64,000 nt of DNA from Parvibaculum indicum (lineage in GTDB: Bacteria; Pseudomonadota; Alphaproteobacteria; Parvibaculales; Parvibaculaceae). The translations under genes were made by a program, and so were the position numbers. The notes under the pieces were generated by a model. The model was not told the DNA's origin. It was given only the letters and a program-made list of their open reading frames with translations, and did no database searches. The stretch lies in NCBI RefSeq assembly GCF_011762095.1, contig NZ_JAASQO010000006.1, positions 124,001-188,000 of the forward strand, given 5' to 3'. Shown here in pieces: positions 16,928-26,024 of this stretch; the stretch's first letter is position 1, and every line of letters starts with the position of its first letter.

Positions 16928-17554
16928 TTGAGTATTGCCGACAACAAATCATCCCCTGAAAAGCTTCCGCCTGAGAAAGCGTCATCCGACAAACCCTCGT
17001 CCGGTGAGAAGCATGCCGCCGGCGCAGAGGCGCGATCGGCGAATGTCCACGTCCTGCGAGCCGGCAATGAAGATATTGTGGTCGGCGACAACAGTTCCCT
17101 GGAGGGGTCGTTCGATACGAACGGTTCCATGTTTGTGGACGGGCTCGTCCGTCGGGCCGAACTCCGCGCCAATCTCCTCTCGATCAGTGCGTCCGGGCGC
17201 GTGGAGGGCGAGGCTTTCGTCCAGCGGGCGGAAATCGCAGGCGAGTTCGAGGGAACGCTGACCTGCGCGGGCGAGGTGATCATGCGATCCACCGGCCGCG
17301 TGAGCGGGCACATCACCTGCGGACAGTTGGTTACCCATCGCGGTGCCGGCGTCGATGCGCATATCAATGTGACCGGGGTTGAGGAGCTTCGCGAAGCATC
17401 GTCCGGCTCTTCTCACGGATCGGCACGCGGTGCCGGCGGGCGTCGGGGCTTCCGGCCCTCGCTTCGCTGGCATGTTCGTCAGATGGCGCCGATCATGTTC
17501 GGCGTAATCATCGCGCTGGGCTCCATCGGCCTTTTGTCGCTGATGCCCGGTTAA
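16928..17554 (+). CDS. Bactofilin-family protein with C-terminal membrane segment
   Basis: The 208-residue protein has a polar N-terminal tail (1-45), then a bactofilin (DUF583-like) beta-helix core, including EGSFDTNGSMFVDGLVRRAE and VEGEAFVQRAEIAGEFEG. After a basic Gly/Arg linker there is one membrane helix near the C-terminus (MFGVIIALGSIGLLSLMP). Bactofilins polymerise into filaments that position envelope machinery. A TTG at 16928 is the start because GGGAGGG lies seven bases before it and no ATG fits. A terminal membrane anchor is unusual, as most bactofilins attach through N-terminal residues. Confidence 0.8.
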   Translation: MSIADNKSSPEKLPPEKASSDKPSSGEKHAAGAEARSANVHVLRAGNEDIVVGDNSSLEGSFDTNGSMFVDGLVRRAELRANLLSISASGRVEGEAFVQRAEIAGEFEGTLTCAGEVIMRSTGRVSGHITCGQLVTHRGAGVDAHINVTGVEELREASSGSSHGSARGAGGRRGFRPSLRWHVRQMAPIMFGVIIALGSIGLLSLMPG

Positions 17555-17737
17555 ACCGGCCCGCCGCGCCCGATATTCAGGGTGCACCCCCCGGTATCAA
17601 ACATCTGCTGACGCATTTTTAGCCCAAATGGATCATGCGGGCGGAACTGCGATTTCACTAGCCTGACCCCCGTTTCCCGCCCTGCCGAGACGACTCGGCG
17701 CGCGGGAAGAGTGATCGATGTGATGGGGGTGACACAG

Positions 17738-19153
17738 ATGAATATCGGGAATGTTTCCCTGCGCCGGGCTAGGTCCCGTCGTGGGGCCGTGCCGTTTCGG
17801 CGGGGCGCGGCGCGACCTTCGATGCGGTCGGGTCTCTTCGGCGCGGGGCTGGCCATCGCGGCGGCGATTTCCGCCGCCGGGGTCGCAGCGGCGGGCACAC
17901 TGGAGAATGCGAAAGCACTGATCGACAGGGGTAATGCCCCGGCAGCCTATAAGATATTGAAGCCTGAAGAGCGCGCCCGGGCGGGCGAGCCTGGTTTCGA
18001 TTATGTGCTGGGTGTCGCCGCCATGGACAGCGGCAAGCCGGCGGAAGCGGTCGCGGCCTTTGAGCGGGTTCTGGCCGTGAACCCCGACCATCTGCAGGCA
18101 CGGGCGGAATTGGGGCGGGCCTATATCGCGCTCAACGAGCCGGAAGCGGCGCGCCGCGAACTTGCCGCGGTCGAAGCGCAAGAGAGCGTGCCGCCCGGCG
18201 TCAAGGAGACCATTGCGCGCTATGTCGATGCGCTGGATACCGGGCTTTCCGGCGGCGGGACGACACTCAAAAGCCACCTGGAAATCACCGCTGGCTATGA
18301 TTCCAATGTCAATAATTCGACCAGCGACAGCCGTATCCTGATCCCGGCCTTTTCCGGGCTCGGCTTTGCCACGCTGTCGTCGGGCGCCACGGGACAGGAA
18401 GACGGATTTGCGGAGGTGGCGGGCCGAATGTCGCTGACGCATGGTCTTGGCCTCGACCGTTCGCTGTTTGCCGATGTGAACGCCTCCTACCGAGGAAATT
18501 GGGAAGAGGACCAGTTCAATCAGGCGATTGCCGGTTTCAATATCGGTGCGACGCAGCGTACCCCGGATTGGGGATCGTTCTCGCTTTCCGCGCAAGGGCA
18601 GTCCTACTGGGTCGACGGTCAGCCCTATCGCTACACGGTCGGCGGTCTCGGCCAGTGGAATTATCGCAGCGACGGCGAAACCGATTACGGCGTTTATCTG
18701 CAATATGCCCATCTGAGCTACCCGTCCAGTCAGGCGCAGAATGCCGACCGCTATACCGCCGGTGTAACCCTCGGCCAGAGCTTTGGCGGTGCACGGGAGC
18801 CCTATGCCTACGCAGGCATTTACGGCGGCTATGAAAAGACCACGGACAGCAATTTCGACCATCTGACGAACGGGTTTCTCGGCGGACGGTTGGGGGCCGA
18901 GATCACGCTCATGCCGCGCCTGCGCGGATATGCGAATGCGGCGGTAGAGGTTGCCGATTACAAGGACCCGGATCCGCTTTTCCTGACAGAGCGGCATACG
19001 GTCCGCACCGATGCAACGCTCGGCGTGCGCTATGCGCTGAACGATGCGTTCACGCTCGGCGCCAAGGTTTCCTACACCAATTCAGACAGCAACATCGTGC
19101 TCTACGAGTATGACCGCGTCGTCGCGGGTCTCTCGTTGGGCGTGGATTTCTGA
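17738..19153 (+). CDS. Slam-like TPR plus DUF560 outer-membrane protein (candidate T11SS translocator)
   Basis: After a long basic leader and a hydrophobic signal (FGAGLAIAAAISAAGVAAAG), residues about 55-165 form TPR-like helices (AFERVLAVNPDHLQARAELG). Residues about 185-471 are a beta-barrel with alternating strands, opening with LEITAGYDSNVNNSTS and ending in the aromatic LSLGVDF. This is the architecture of surface lipoprotein assembly modifiers (DUF560), the outer-membrane component of type XI secretion. In such systems the protein moves specific cargo, often containing TbpB-like barrels, across the outer membrane. The next gene, 16 bases downstream, encodes a matching exported repeat protein. 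ATG 17738 is preferred (GGGGGTG upstream); GTG 17711 and ATG 17822 are alternatives. Confidence 0.72.
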   Translation: MNIGNVSLRRARSRRGAVPFRRGAARPSMRSGLFGAGLAIAAAISAAGVAAAGTLENAKALIDRGNAPAAYKILKPEERARAGEPGFDYVLGVAAMDSGKPAEAVAAFERVLAVNPDHLQARAELGRAYIALNEPEAARRELAAVEAQESVPPGVKETIARYVDALDTGLSGGGTTLKSHLEITAGYDSNVNNSTSDSRILIPAFSGLGFATLSSGATGQEDGFAEVAGRMSLTHGLGLDRSLFADVNASYRGNWEEDQFNQAIAGFNIGATQRTPDWGSFSLSAQGQSYWVDGQPYRYTVGGLGQWNYRSDGETDYGVYLQYAHLSYPSSQAQNADRYTAGVTLGQSFGGAREPYAYAGIYGGYEKTTDSNFDHLTNGFLGGRLGAEITLMPRLRGYANAAVEVADYKDPDPLFLTERHTVRTDATLGVRYALNDAFTLGAKVSYTNSDSNIVLYEYDRVVAGLSLGVDF

Positions 19154-19169
19154 AGCGAGGATATTCGAT

Positions 19170-22100
19170 ATGACCAGGCATTTTCGTAACACTCTGCTGG
19201 CTTCGGCTCTTCTCGTTCCGTTGGCGGGCGTCACCAACGCCGAGGCGCTGCCGGTTCTGTTCGGCAGCGATGCGGCAAACATTCAACCCGGCGAAACGGT
19301 GACGGCGGAAGGTTCCATCCTTCAGCTTCAGGCTCCGGACGGGTCGATCATCTCCTTTTCCGAAGGTTCGACATTCAAGATCACGGGCGAGGGGGATTCG
19401 CTGTCCTTCGAACTCGTCTCGGGTTCCATGCGTGTAGCCTCGCAGGGCATGCCGATTTCGGTGACGCGCGGCGGTGTGACGGTGTCGTCAACGGGCGGTG
19501 CCTTCTCGGCATTCGCGACGCAGGGAAGGGGGCTCGACGGCCGCGTCAATGACGGAACGGCGAGTGTTTCCAATGGCGGCGAGACGCGGGAATTCGCCCG
19601 TGGCGACGGCTATGAGGCAGACGGTACGGATATCGCGGGCACCTTCACGCCACCCGTGCCGACGACGACCCAGGTCGCCTCGAATACATCCAATGGAACC
19701 GATACGGATTACTCGCCTGCCGATCAGCAGGGCAGCGGCGGGTCGAGCGTTGCCGAAGACGCGGCGGGCGGCCCGGGCGGAGGCGGCTCGGGCGGCGGCA
19801 ATTATGGCGGTACGCCGCCGGTGACCGGCGTGGTCAACCCGGTGACGGGCACGGAGGATACGGGCTATTCCATCGCCTATGCGGCCGATGCGCTTGGTAT
19901 CGATACGCGCACCGATGTCACCGTGACTGTCGGCAGCGGTGGGGAACTCAACCGCTACAAGGTCGGTACCGGCACGGATGAGGATCTGGAGCGCAACTCC
20001 AACTCGTCGCTGGAGCGCGGCAATGCGGGCAATGCGATCTTCATCGAACGCTGGGCGGGCGGCGAGACGCATGGCAACTACTACAACGCCTATAACGGCA
20101 CGACCTTTTCGGAGCTCGGGCGAACAAGCCATCAAGGATTTCATCTGGCTTATGGTCGGCCTGCAACATCGCTGCCGACGCAGGGCGTGGCGCAATACAC
20201 GCTCGCCGCGGCGACCTCTCCCACTATTGACGACGGCAGCTTTGCGCCGGGGACGTTCACCGGCACGCTGGGCATCGCTTTCGGGCCGGCTTTCAAGGTG
20301 GGGGTGGATTTCTCCGTCGACATGCCGGGAGACCACACTTATGTGATCCAGACCAGCGGCGGATCGGCCACACCCAGCGGCTCGGTGAACTACACCGATC
20401 TTGCCAATGGCGTTTTCGTTCTCAGTTCCGTCAATATGGCGCAGGGCGGAGCGGCCTGTCCGAGCGCGAACTGCCAGGCTTTCGTCGACGGTATTCTGGG
20501 CGGTGCGAGCGGCGAGTATGTCGGCATCGCCTACAATATCTACGACTCGTCGGCAGCGACCGACAGCAGTTTCCGCGGCAAACGCATTTCCGGCACGGCG
20601 GCCTTCTCTCAGTCCTCCTATGATGCGGGCGCAAGCGGCGGCGGAGGCGGTGGAGGCGGTTCGACGCCGCCCGAGGAAAGCGGTTTGCTGGATGCCGAAC
20701 CGATCATGGTCTTCGACTCGGAGATCAATTCCTTCCTCTATTTTGCGGCTCCGAATAATTCCCGGAGCAAGCCGAGCGCCAGCCGGGATTTCGCCTTCGA
20801 TAGCGAAGGAGAGTTCGCCGGGTTCGGTACGATTAGCGGCGGATACAGGGTTTACGACCGCAACGATGCGGTGACGGCGGATCTGGCAGGAACCGAATAT
20901 TTCCAGATCGGTCGGTGGAATGGTGGCGACATCGAGATAACCGGTGTGGAAGACGAGACCTATTCCGTGTCGGGCGATGAAGGCCTCGTCTATCTGGTGA
21001 GGGCGGGTTATGACAGCCAGCTTATCCCCGTATCCGGTACCGCCCACTATGCGCTCAAGGCGGCCACGCGGCCGATCTACAAGACGGGCATCGGCTATGA
21101 CGGGACATTCTCCGGGGAGATGGCGATCCTGTTCGACCCGGCCGGTTCGAAAGTCGGTCTCGATGCTCTGGTGACGATGGAGGAACCCGGCGGCGATGTC
21201 GTCTACGATCTTTCAACGGCGGGCGGCGCGAGCGATCCGTCCAATGGCGGGCTCGACTTCTATTCCTCCAATGGCAGCTTCAGCACCTATTCGAACCTGA
21301 ATTCGAACGGTCTGGCCTGTGGCGGAAGCTGCTCCTACCAGATCACCGGTTATGTGAGCGGCCCCGGCGGCAGGGATTCAGGACTTGCCTATGTCATCGG
21401 CAGTGGCTCCGAGGAGCTTGCCGGCGCGGCGCTCTTTCAGCGGGACGACGATGCTTCCCTGTCGAACCAGACCGCCTTCATGTCGGGTGTGTTGGAGAGT
21501 CCGGGCAAACCGGCCCTGGACAATGGTGTGGGCGATTACAGCTATTCGTCCAATGGGCTTGTGACCTTCGATGAGAGCACCGGTGCCATCGTCGCGGTCG
21601 AGGATCCGGGCTACAGCAATGCCGCCTTCGCCCAGGGCGATGCGACGATTGCCGATGCGGGGAGCGACGGTCCGATATCCTGGGCTCGCTGGACGAACGG
21701 TCAGCTTGGCGGGACCTATTTCGGCAATCCCATGCCCGTTATGCCCGAGGATGGAGGCATGCACCTTGCCCTCGGTCCTCTGGCTACGAACGTCCCGGTA
21801 TCGGGGACGGCGCAGTACGGTCTCGTCGGGGCAACGCAACCGACCACGTCCGACGGTTCGGTTGCGCCGGGTACCTTTACCGGCGATCTCGCGGTCGCTT
21901 TCGGTGCCAACTATCTGACGGCCCGTGTCGGGTTCGACTTCAATGTCTCCATTGGCGGCCACGACTATGCCTTCGCATCGACGGGCGGTGTGGCCGATCC
22001 GAGCCAGTCCGAGCTCAGCCTGCACGGTGCGAGTTTCGGCACGGCGGCGGGCCAGCTTGCGGAGTCCAAGTTCGACACCAATCCCGGCGGACCGGCCTGC

Positions 22101-22259
22101 CCCAACAACAGCTGCAAAGCCGTGGTCGGCGGCTTCCTGTCTGGTAACGGGGCGACCCACGCAGCGGTGGGCTACCGGATTTCCGAGACCGGTTCGCCGA
22201 ATAATGACGGCGTGGTGCAGGGCACGGCAGTCTTCAGTCAGGCAGCTGCGATACCTTGA
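19170..22259 (+). CDS. Large exported FecR-domain protein with three TbpB-barrel-like repeats (candidate T11SS cargo)
   Basis: The 1029-residue product has a Sec signal peptide (MTRHFRNTLLASALLVPLAG, then VTNAEA). A FecR-like beta domain follows (about residues 27-150; IISFSEGSTFKITGEGDSLS, SVTRGGVTVSSTGGAFSAFA). A glycine-rich linker and three divergent repeats of about 240-260 residues come next. Each repeat has an A-x-Y-x-L-x-x-AT-x-P segment, a G-x-F-x-G-x-x-A-x-x-F strand pair, a close cysteine pair, and a final G-x-A-x-F-x-Q strand. That ending resembles the TbpB beta-barrel. No lipobox is seen, so the protein is probably soluble or surface-held. GCGAGG precedes ATG 19170. Coupling to the Slam-like gene suggests it is its cargo; domain names are by recognition, not by search. 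Confidence 0.7.
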   Translation: MTRHFRNTLLASALLVPLAGVTNAEALPVLFGSDAANIQPGETVTAEGSILQLQAPDGSIISFSEGSTFKITGEGDSLSFELVSGSMRVASQGMPISVTRGGVTVSSTGGAFSAFATQGRGLDGRVNDGTASVSNGGETREFARGDGYEADGTDIAGTFTPPVPTTTQVASNTSNGTDTDYSPADQQGSGGSSVAEDAAGGPGGGGSGGGNYGGTPPVTGVVNPVTGTEDTGYSIAYAADALGIDTRTDVTVTVGSGGELNRYKVGTGTDEDLERNSNSSLERGNAGNAIFIERWAGGETHGNYYNAYNGTTFSELGRTSHQGFHLAYGRPATSLPTQGVAQYTLAAATSPTIDDGSFAPGTFTGTLGIAFGPAFKVGVDFSVDMPGDHTYVIQTSGGSATPSGSVNYTDLANGVFVLSSVNMAQGGAACPSANCQAFVDGILGGASGEYVGIAYNIYDSSAATDSSFRGKRISGTAAFSQSSYDAGASGGGGGGGGSTPPEESGLLDAEPIMVFDSEINSFLYFAAPNNSRSKPSASRDFAFDSEGEFAGFGTISGGYRVYDRNDAVTADLAGTEYFQIGRWNGGDIEITGVEDETYSVSGDEGLVYLVRAGYDSQLIPVSGTAHYALKAATRPIYKTGIGYDGTFSGEMAILFDPAGSKVGLDALVTMEEPGGDVVYDLSTAGGASDPSNGGLDFYSSNGSFSTYSNLNSNGLACGGSCSYQITGYVSGPGGRDSGLAYVIGSGSEELAGAALFQRDDDASLSNQTAFMSGVLESPGKPALDNGVGDYSYSSNGLVTFDESTGAIVAVEDPGYSNAAFAQGDATIADAGSDGPISWARWTNGQLGGTYFGNPMPVMPEDGGMHLALGPLATNVPVSGTAQYGLVGATQPTTSDGSVAPGTFTGDLAVAFGANYLTARVGFDFNVSIGGHDYAFASTGGVADPSQSELSLHGASFGTAAGQLAESKFDTNPGGPACPNNSCKAVVGGFLSGNGATHAAVGYRISETGSPNNDGVVQGTAVFSQAAAIP
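19855..20622 (+). repeat. Repeat unit 1 of the exported FecR-domain protein
   Basis: The unit runs from the EDTGYS stretch to GTAAFSQ. It contains GVAQYTLAAATSPT, GTFTGTLGIAFGP, VGVDFSVDM and the cysteine pair CPSANC. Poly-glycine linkers lie on both sides. Confidence 0.6.
20680..21465 (+). repeat. Repeat unit 2 of the exported FecR-domain protein
   Basis: The unit contains GTAHYALKAATRPI, GTFSGEMAILFDP, VGLDALVTM, the cysteine pair CGGSC and the terminal AGAALFQ strand. It is the most divergent of the three at its N-terminal half. Confidence 0.6.
21521..22256 (+). repeat. Repeat unit 3 of the exported FecR-domain protein
   Basis: The unit contains GTAQYGLVGATQPT, GTFTGDLAVAFGA, VGFDFNVSI, the cysteine pair CPNNSC, GFLSGNGATHAAVGYRI and the terminal GTAVFSQ strand that ends the protein. 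Confidence 0.6.
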
Positions 22260-22281
22260 TCTGCGCTCACCAGGAAACGGG

Positions 22282-22311
22282 AATGGCCGGGCAATTGCCC
22301 GGCCATTTTCG
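22282..22311 (+). terminator. Rho-independent terminator after the FecR-domain gene
   Basis: A perfect 26-base palindrome at 22282-22307 (arm AATGGCCGGGCAA) ends in T-rich TTTTC. It lies 22 bases after the stop of the exported protein gene and also before the convergent kdsD stop. Confidence 0.85.
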
Positions 22312-22331
22312 TTGGCGGAGTATCGCGTGCC

Positions 22332-23360
22332 CTACATCACACCGGCGCGCAGGAAGTCGTGGATATGGACAAGTCCGACGGGCTTGCCGTTGTCGACGAC
22401 GAAGAGGCTGGTGATCTTCTTGTCGTTCAGGATGTTGAGCGCTTCGGAGGCCAGCATGGAGGGCGGGATCGATTTGGGCGCGGGTGTCATGACCTCGCCC
22501 GCCGTCTTGGTCAGCAGGTTTTCGCCCATGTGACGACGCAAATCGCCATCGGTGATGATGCCGGCGAGTGCGCCCTTTTCGTCCGTGATGCCGATACAGC
22601 CGAAGCTTTTCTCCGACATGATGATCAGCGCCTGGCTCATCGGCATGGACTGATCGGCGAGCGGCAGGGCCGCGCCCGCATGCATGATTTCGCGCACATG
22701 GCGGAGCATCGCGCCGAGTTTGCCGCCGGGATGGAAGACACCGAAATCGCTTGCCGTGAAGCCCTGGCGTTCCAGGAGCGCGATGGCCAGCGCGTCGCCG
22801 AGTGCGAGCTGCATGGTGGTCGAGGTGGTGGGCGCAAGGCCGTTGGGGCAGGCTTCCTCCGCGCGGGGAAGCACCAGCGGAACTGTCGCGGCCTTGCCGA
22901 GCGCGCTCGTGTCGACCGAGGTAATCCCGATCAGCGGAATCGAAAACCGTTTGGCGAAGGTGATGATCGAGGTGAGCTCGGCGCTTTCACCGGACCAGGA
23001 GAGCGCCAGAATGGCGTCCGCCGGTGTAATCATGCCGAGATCGCCATGGGAGGCCTCTCCGGGATGAACGAACTGGGCGGGGGTTCCGGTGGAGGCGAGC
23101 GTCGCGGCGATCTTGCGGCCTACATGGCCGGATTTCCCCATGCCGGTGACGACGACGCGGCCTGCGCGACGCTGACCATCGCCATCCTCGCCCCGAACGC
23201 CCGCCAGCAATTCGACAGCGTCGGAAAACGGACCGTCCAGCGAGGCGGCCATCTGCTTCAGCCCGTCGATCTCCAGCTCCAGCGTCCGCCTGGCGGAGGC
23301 GAGGTGATCGTATGACGGGCTTTCGTCCGGTGAGGCGGCGCCGGCCTTGCTCTTCGACAA
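22332..23360 (-). CDS. kdsD: KpsF/KdsD-type arabinose-5-phosphate isomerase (SIS plus CBS pair)
   Basis: The 342-residue protein has an N-terminal SIS domain (VVVTGMGKSGHVGRKIAATL, ALSWSGESAELTSII, ALGDALAIALLERQGF) and two C-terminal CBS motifs (about residues 215-342, including GIITDGDLRRHM). It converts ribulose-5-phosphate to arabinose-5-phosphate for KDO synthesis. It sits among heptose and polysaccharide genes, which fits this role. A TTG start at 23360 is supported by AGGAG seven bases upstream and by normal protein length. Confidence 0.92.
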   Translation of the reverse strand: MSKSKAGAASPDESPSYDHLASARRTLELEIDGLKQMAASLDGPFSDAVELLAGVRGEDGDGQRRAGRVVVTGMGKSGHVGRKIAATLASTGTPAQFVHPGEASHGDLGMITPADAILALSWSGESAELTSIITFAKRFSIPLIGITSVDTSALGKAATVPLVLPRAEEACPNGLAPTTSTTMQLALGDALAIALLERQGFTASDFGVFHPGGKLGAMLRHVREIMHAGAALPLADQSMPMSQALIIMSEKSFGCIGITDEKGALAGIITDGDLRRHMGENLLTKTAGEVMTPAPKSIPPSMLASEALNILNDKKITSLFVVDNGKPVGLVHIHDFLRAGVM

Positions 23361-23579
23361 ATCGGTCTCCTGAAAGGTTGGGTCTTCCGCTCCGGCCGAT
23401 TCGCATATGGCCGCCGGTTTCCCGTTGTTTGCCTCATCTTATAGCAGGGGACAGGCAATCAACGGAATTGTCCAAAAGGCGAAGAAAGATCGCGGAATTC
23501 TGCACTTTGGGGGTCGTTTCTTTGTTAACCCCTGTTCATTAGACTGATCGGCGGGCGCGAAATTGAGGTTCGGTATCAG

Positions 23580-24584
23580 ATGCGGCGTATCTCCCAAAGC
23601 TGGCGGCAGGGAGCGATCACGGTAACGGTGCTGGCCCTTGTCGGCTATCTCGCGCTGTCCGTCATCGCGGATGGCGATCGCCTCATGGAGTCCCTGGCGG
23701 CGATCGGCTGGGGCCGGCTCGCCCTGGTGCTGATGCTTTCCCTGGCCAATTACGCTTTGCGCTTCTGGCGCTGGCAGCTTTATCTCGGCTGGCTTGGCCA
23801 TGCCGTGCCAGCATGGCGCAGTCTTCTCGTCTATCTGAGCGGATTTGCGCTTACCGTGAGCCCCGGCAAGGCCGGTGAGGCGGTGCGGTGCCTCTATCTG
23901 CGGCGCGACGGCGTTCCCTATTCCACGGGGCTGGCGATGATGTTCGTGGAGCGGCTGCTCGACCTTATCGCTATCCTGGTTCTGGCATCCTTCATCCTTC
24001 TGGCGCGGCGGGATCTGGCCTGGACGGTCGGCTTCTTTGCCCTATGCGTCGCATTCGGGCTGGTCGTGCTGCATAACCGTCGCACACCGGGTCTGCTGGT
24101 TGCGCTGGGGGCTCGTTTCGGCGCGCGCGCGGCCGGGGTCGCGGATTGGCTGTCCACGACGCTTATGCATGCCCGCGAGTTGCTGCGCTGGGGGCGTCTT
24201 GTGCCTGTCCTGGCAATTGCGATCCTCTCTTGGGGGGCGGAGGGGGTCGGTGTCTGGGTTCTTGCAAGCGCTTTTCCGGCGAGCCCCGATCTTGTCTTTT
24301 CCATCGGCGTGTACGGACTGGCGATCCTGGCCGGCGCGGCGGCGGTGTTCCTGCCTGCCGGGCTCGGCGGCACCGAAGCTGCCATGACTGGTCTTTTGCT
24401 GGCTGCCGGGCTCTCCCTGCCGGAAGCGGTGGCGGTCACCCTGATCTGTCGGCTTGCAACGTTGTGGTTTGCCGTTGGCTTGGGCGCGGTCGCGCTTCTC
24501 TGGCTCGAATATCGCGGAGGCGACGGTGAGGATTTGGGCAAAGCTCGCCCTGCCGAGCTGCATCCGGGGGAGGCCTCCCAATGA
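23580..24584 (+). CDS. YbhN/LPG-synthase-type transmembrane protein
   Basis: The 334-residue protein has about eight membrane segments and the family signature region SGFALTVSPGKAGEAVRCLY and FLPAGLGGTEAAMTGLLLAAG, seen in the flippase-like membrane domain of lysylphosphatidylglycerol synthases (UPF0104). It is the first gene of a tightly overlapping set with the UbiA-like enzyme, DprE1 and DprE2 (ATGA overlap at 24581). Its position suggests a role in moving or handling decaprenyl-phospho-arabinose or another polyprenyl-linked product across the inner membrane, which is inference. A GAGG lies about eleven bases before the ATG. Confidence 0.8.
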   Translation: MRRISQSWRQGAITVTVLALVGYLALSVIADGDRLMESLAAIGWGRLALVLMLSLANYALRFWRWQLYLGWLGHAVPAWRSLLVYLSGFALTVSPGKAGEAVRCLYLRRDGVPYSTGLAMMFVERLLDLIAILVLASFILLARRDLAWTVGFFALCVAFGLVVLHNRRTPGLLVALGARFGARAAGVADWLSTTLMHARELLRWGRLVPVLAIAILSWGAEGVGVWVLASAFPASPDLVFSIGVYGLAILAGAAAVFLPAGLGGTEAAMTGLLLAAGLSLPEAVAVTLICRLATLWFAVGLGAVALLWLEYRGGDGEDLGKARPAELHPGEASQ

Positions 24585-26023
24585 ATGAAACGCCCCAGTT
24601 TGCGACGGAATCTGTTCTCTGCGTAGATCTCGACGGCACATTGTCGCGTACGGACACTCTGATCGAAACCCTGCTGATGCTGGTAAAGCAAAGGCCCTTG
24701 GCGGTGTTGCTTCTACCGTTCTGGCTGATGCGCGGCCGGGCGGCCTTCAAGGCGGCGATTGCGCGCGCGGTCCGTTTCGATCCGGAGAGCCTTGCCTATA
24801 ATGAGGAGCTGGTCGACTGGCTGCGCGCTGAAAAAGCGGCAGGACGGCGTATCGTGCTGGCAACCGCGGCAGATGAGCGGATCGCCCGGCCTATTGCGGC
24901 GCATCTGGGTATCTTCGATGATGTGATCGCCAGCGACGGCTCGGCCAACCGCAAGGGCAAGGCCAAGGCGGCAGCGCTGCGCAACGCCTATGGCAGTTTC
25001 GTCTATGTCGCGAATGCCGATGTGGACGTGCCCGTCTGGGAAGCGGCCGACGGGGCCGTGCTTGTCGCGGGCTCGCCGCGTATTGCGAGGCGACTTTCGG
25101 GCCGAGTGTCGTTCGCGCGTGTATTCGGTCCGTCTTCGGAGCGTCCGGCCTGGCGTTTGTGGCTGCGGCAGTTGCGGGTGCATCAATGGGCGAAGAACGC
25201 GCTCATTTTCGTGCCGCTGGTGCTCGCGCATCAGATCACCAATCCGGAAAAGCTTTCCATCGCCGCGATGGCGTTCCTTGCCTTCAGTCTTTGTGCCTCA
25301 AGCGTCTATGTGCTGAACGACCTTCTGGATCTGGGATCCGATCGCCGGCATGTCACAAAGAAGAGCAGGCCCTTCGCAGCCGGTGCTCTGCCGCTGGCGG
25401 CAGGGTTCACGATGATCCCGCTTCTGCTCGTGCCGGCCTTTGCGATTTCTTTCGCGCTCGATATCGGTTTTGCAGCTGTGCTTGCGGGCTATTACGCGCT
25501 CACGCTGGCTTATTCGCTTGAGCTCAAGCGGCAGCCGGTGGTCGATGTCTTCACGCTTGCGGGCCTTTATACGATCCGGCTTTTCGCCGGTGGTGTGGTC
25601 GCCGGCGTACATCTTTCACCTTGGCTGCTGGCGTTTTCGATTTTCCTTTTTCTGAGCCTCGCTATCGTTAAGCGTGTGGGCGAGTTGCAGGGGCTTCCCC
25701 GTGACAGCGCGCCTGCGCTGCACGGTCGGGGCTATGGGCGGGACGATCTACCGATCCTGACCGCGCTCGGTGTTGCCTCGGGCTATGCAAGCGTGGTGAT
25801 CTTTTCGCTCTATATCAATGCACCGGACAGCCGGGCGCTTTATCCTCATCACGAGTTTCTATGGCTTTTCGTGCCCCTTATTCTCTTCTGGATCAGCAGG
25901 GTCTGGCTCAAGACCTGGCGCGGCGAAATGCATGATGACCCCATCGTATTTGCGCTGAAAGACAGGGTGAGCCAGTTGACGGCTTTGGCCGCAGGTGGCG
26001 TTCTTCTGGGATCGGCGCTTTAG
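24581..26023 (+). CDS. HAD phosphatase fused to UbiA-type decaprenyl-phosphate phosphoribosyltransferase
   Basis: Residues about 10-190 are a HAD phosphatase (VDLDGTLSRTDTL, D16 and D18). Residues about 195-480 are a UbiA prenyltransferase with nine or so membrane segments. They include the metal-binding motif NDLLDLGSDRRHVTKKSRP and a second region YSLELKRQPVVDVFTLAGLY. This is the arrangement of decaprenyl-phosphate 5-phosphoribose synthase joined to the phosphatase that removes the 5-phosphate. The product, decaprenyl-phospho-ribose, is the substrate for the DprE1/DprE2 pair encoded next. Comparable genes occur in mycobacteria and in the Azorhizobium noeC region. The start overlaps the preceding stop by four bases. 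Confidence 0.85.
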   Translation: MNETPQFATESVLCVDLDGTLSRTDTLIETLLMLVKQRPLAVLLLPFWLMRGRAAFKAAIARAVRFDPESLAYNEELVDWLRAEKAAGRRIVLATAADERIARPIAAHLGIFDDVIASDGSANRKGKAKAAALRNAYGSFVYVANADVDVPVWEAADGAVLVAGSPRIARRLSGRVSFARVFGPSSERPAWRLWLRQLRVHQWAKNALIFVPLVLAHQITNPEKLSIAAMAFLAFSLCASSVYVLNDLLDLGSDRRHVTKKSRPFAAGALPLAAGFTMIPLLLVPAFAISFALDIGFAAVLAGYYALTLAYSLELKRQPVVDVFTLAGLYTIRLFAGGVVAGVHLSPWLLAFSIFLFLSLAIVKRVGELQGLPRDSAPALHGRGYGRDDLPILTALGVASGYASVVIFSLYINAPDSRALYPHHEFLWLFVPLILFWISRVWLKTWRGEMHDDPIVFALKDRVSQLTALAAGGVLLGSAL

Positions 26024-26024
26024 A

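Noticed and set aside
19488-21047. Leftward open frame of 519 codons opposite the FecR-domain gene
   Set aside because: Low-complexity Arg/Ala-rich antisense translation; the sense strand has a signal peptide, ribosome site and repeat structure.
19855-22256. Tandem DNA repeats or recombination hot spot in the FecR-domain gene
   Set aside because: The three units are similar only at the protein motif level; the DNA is too diverged for recent tandem duplication.
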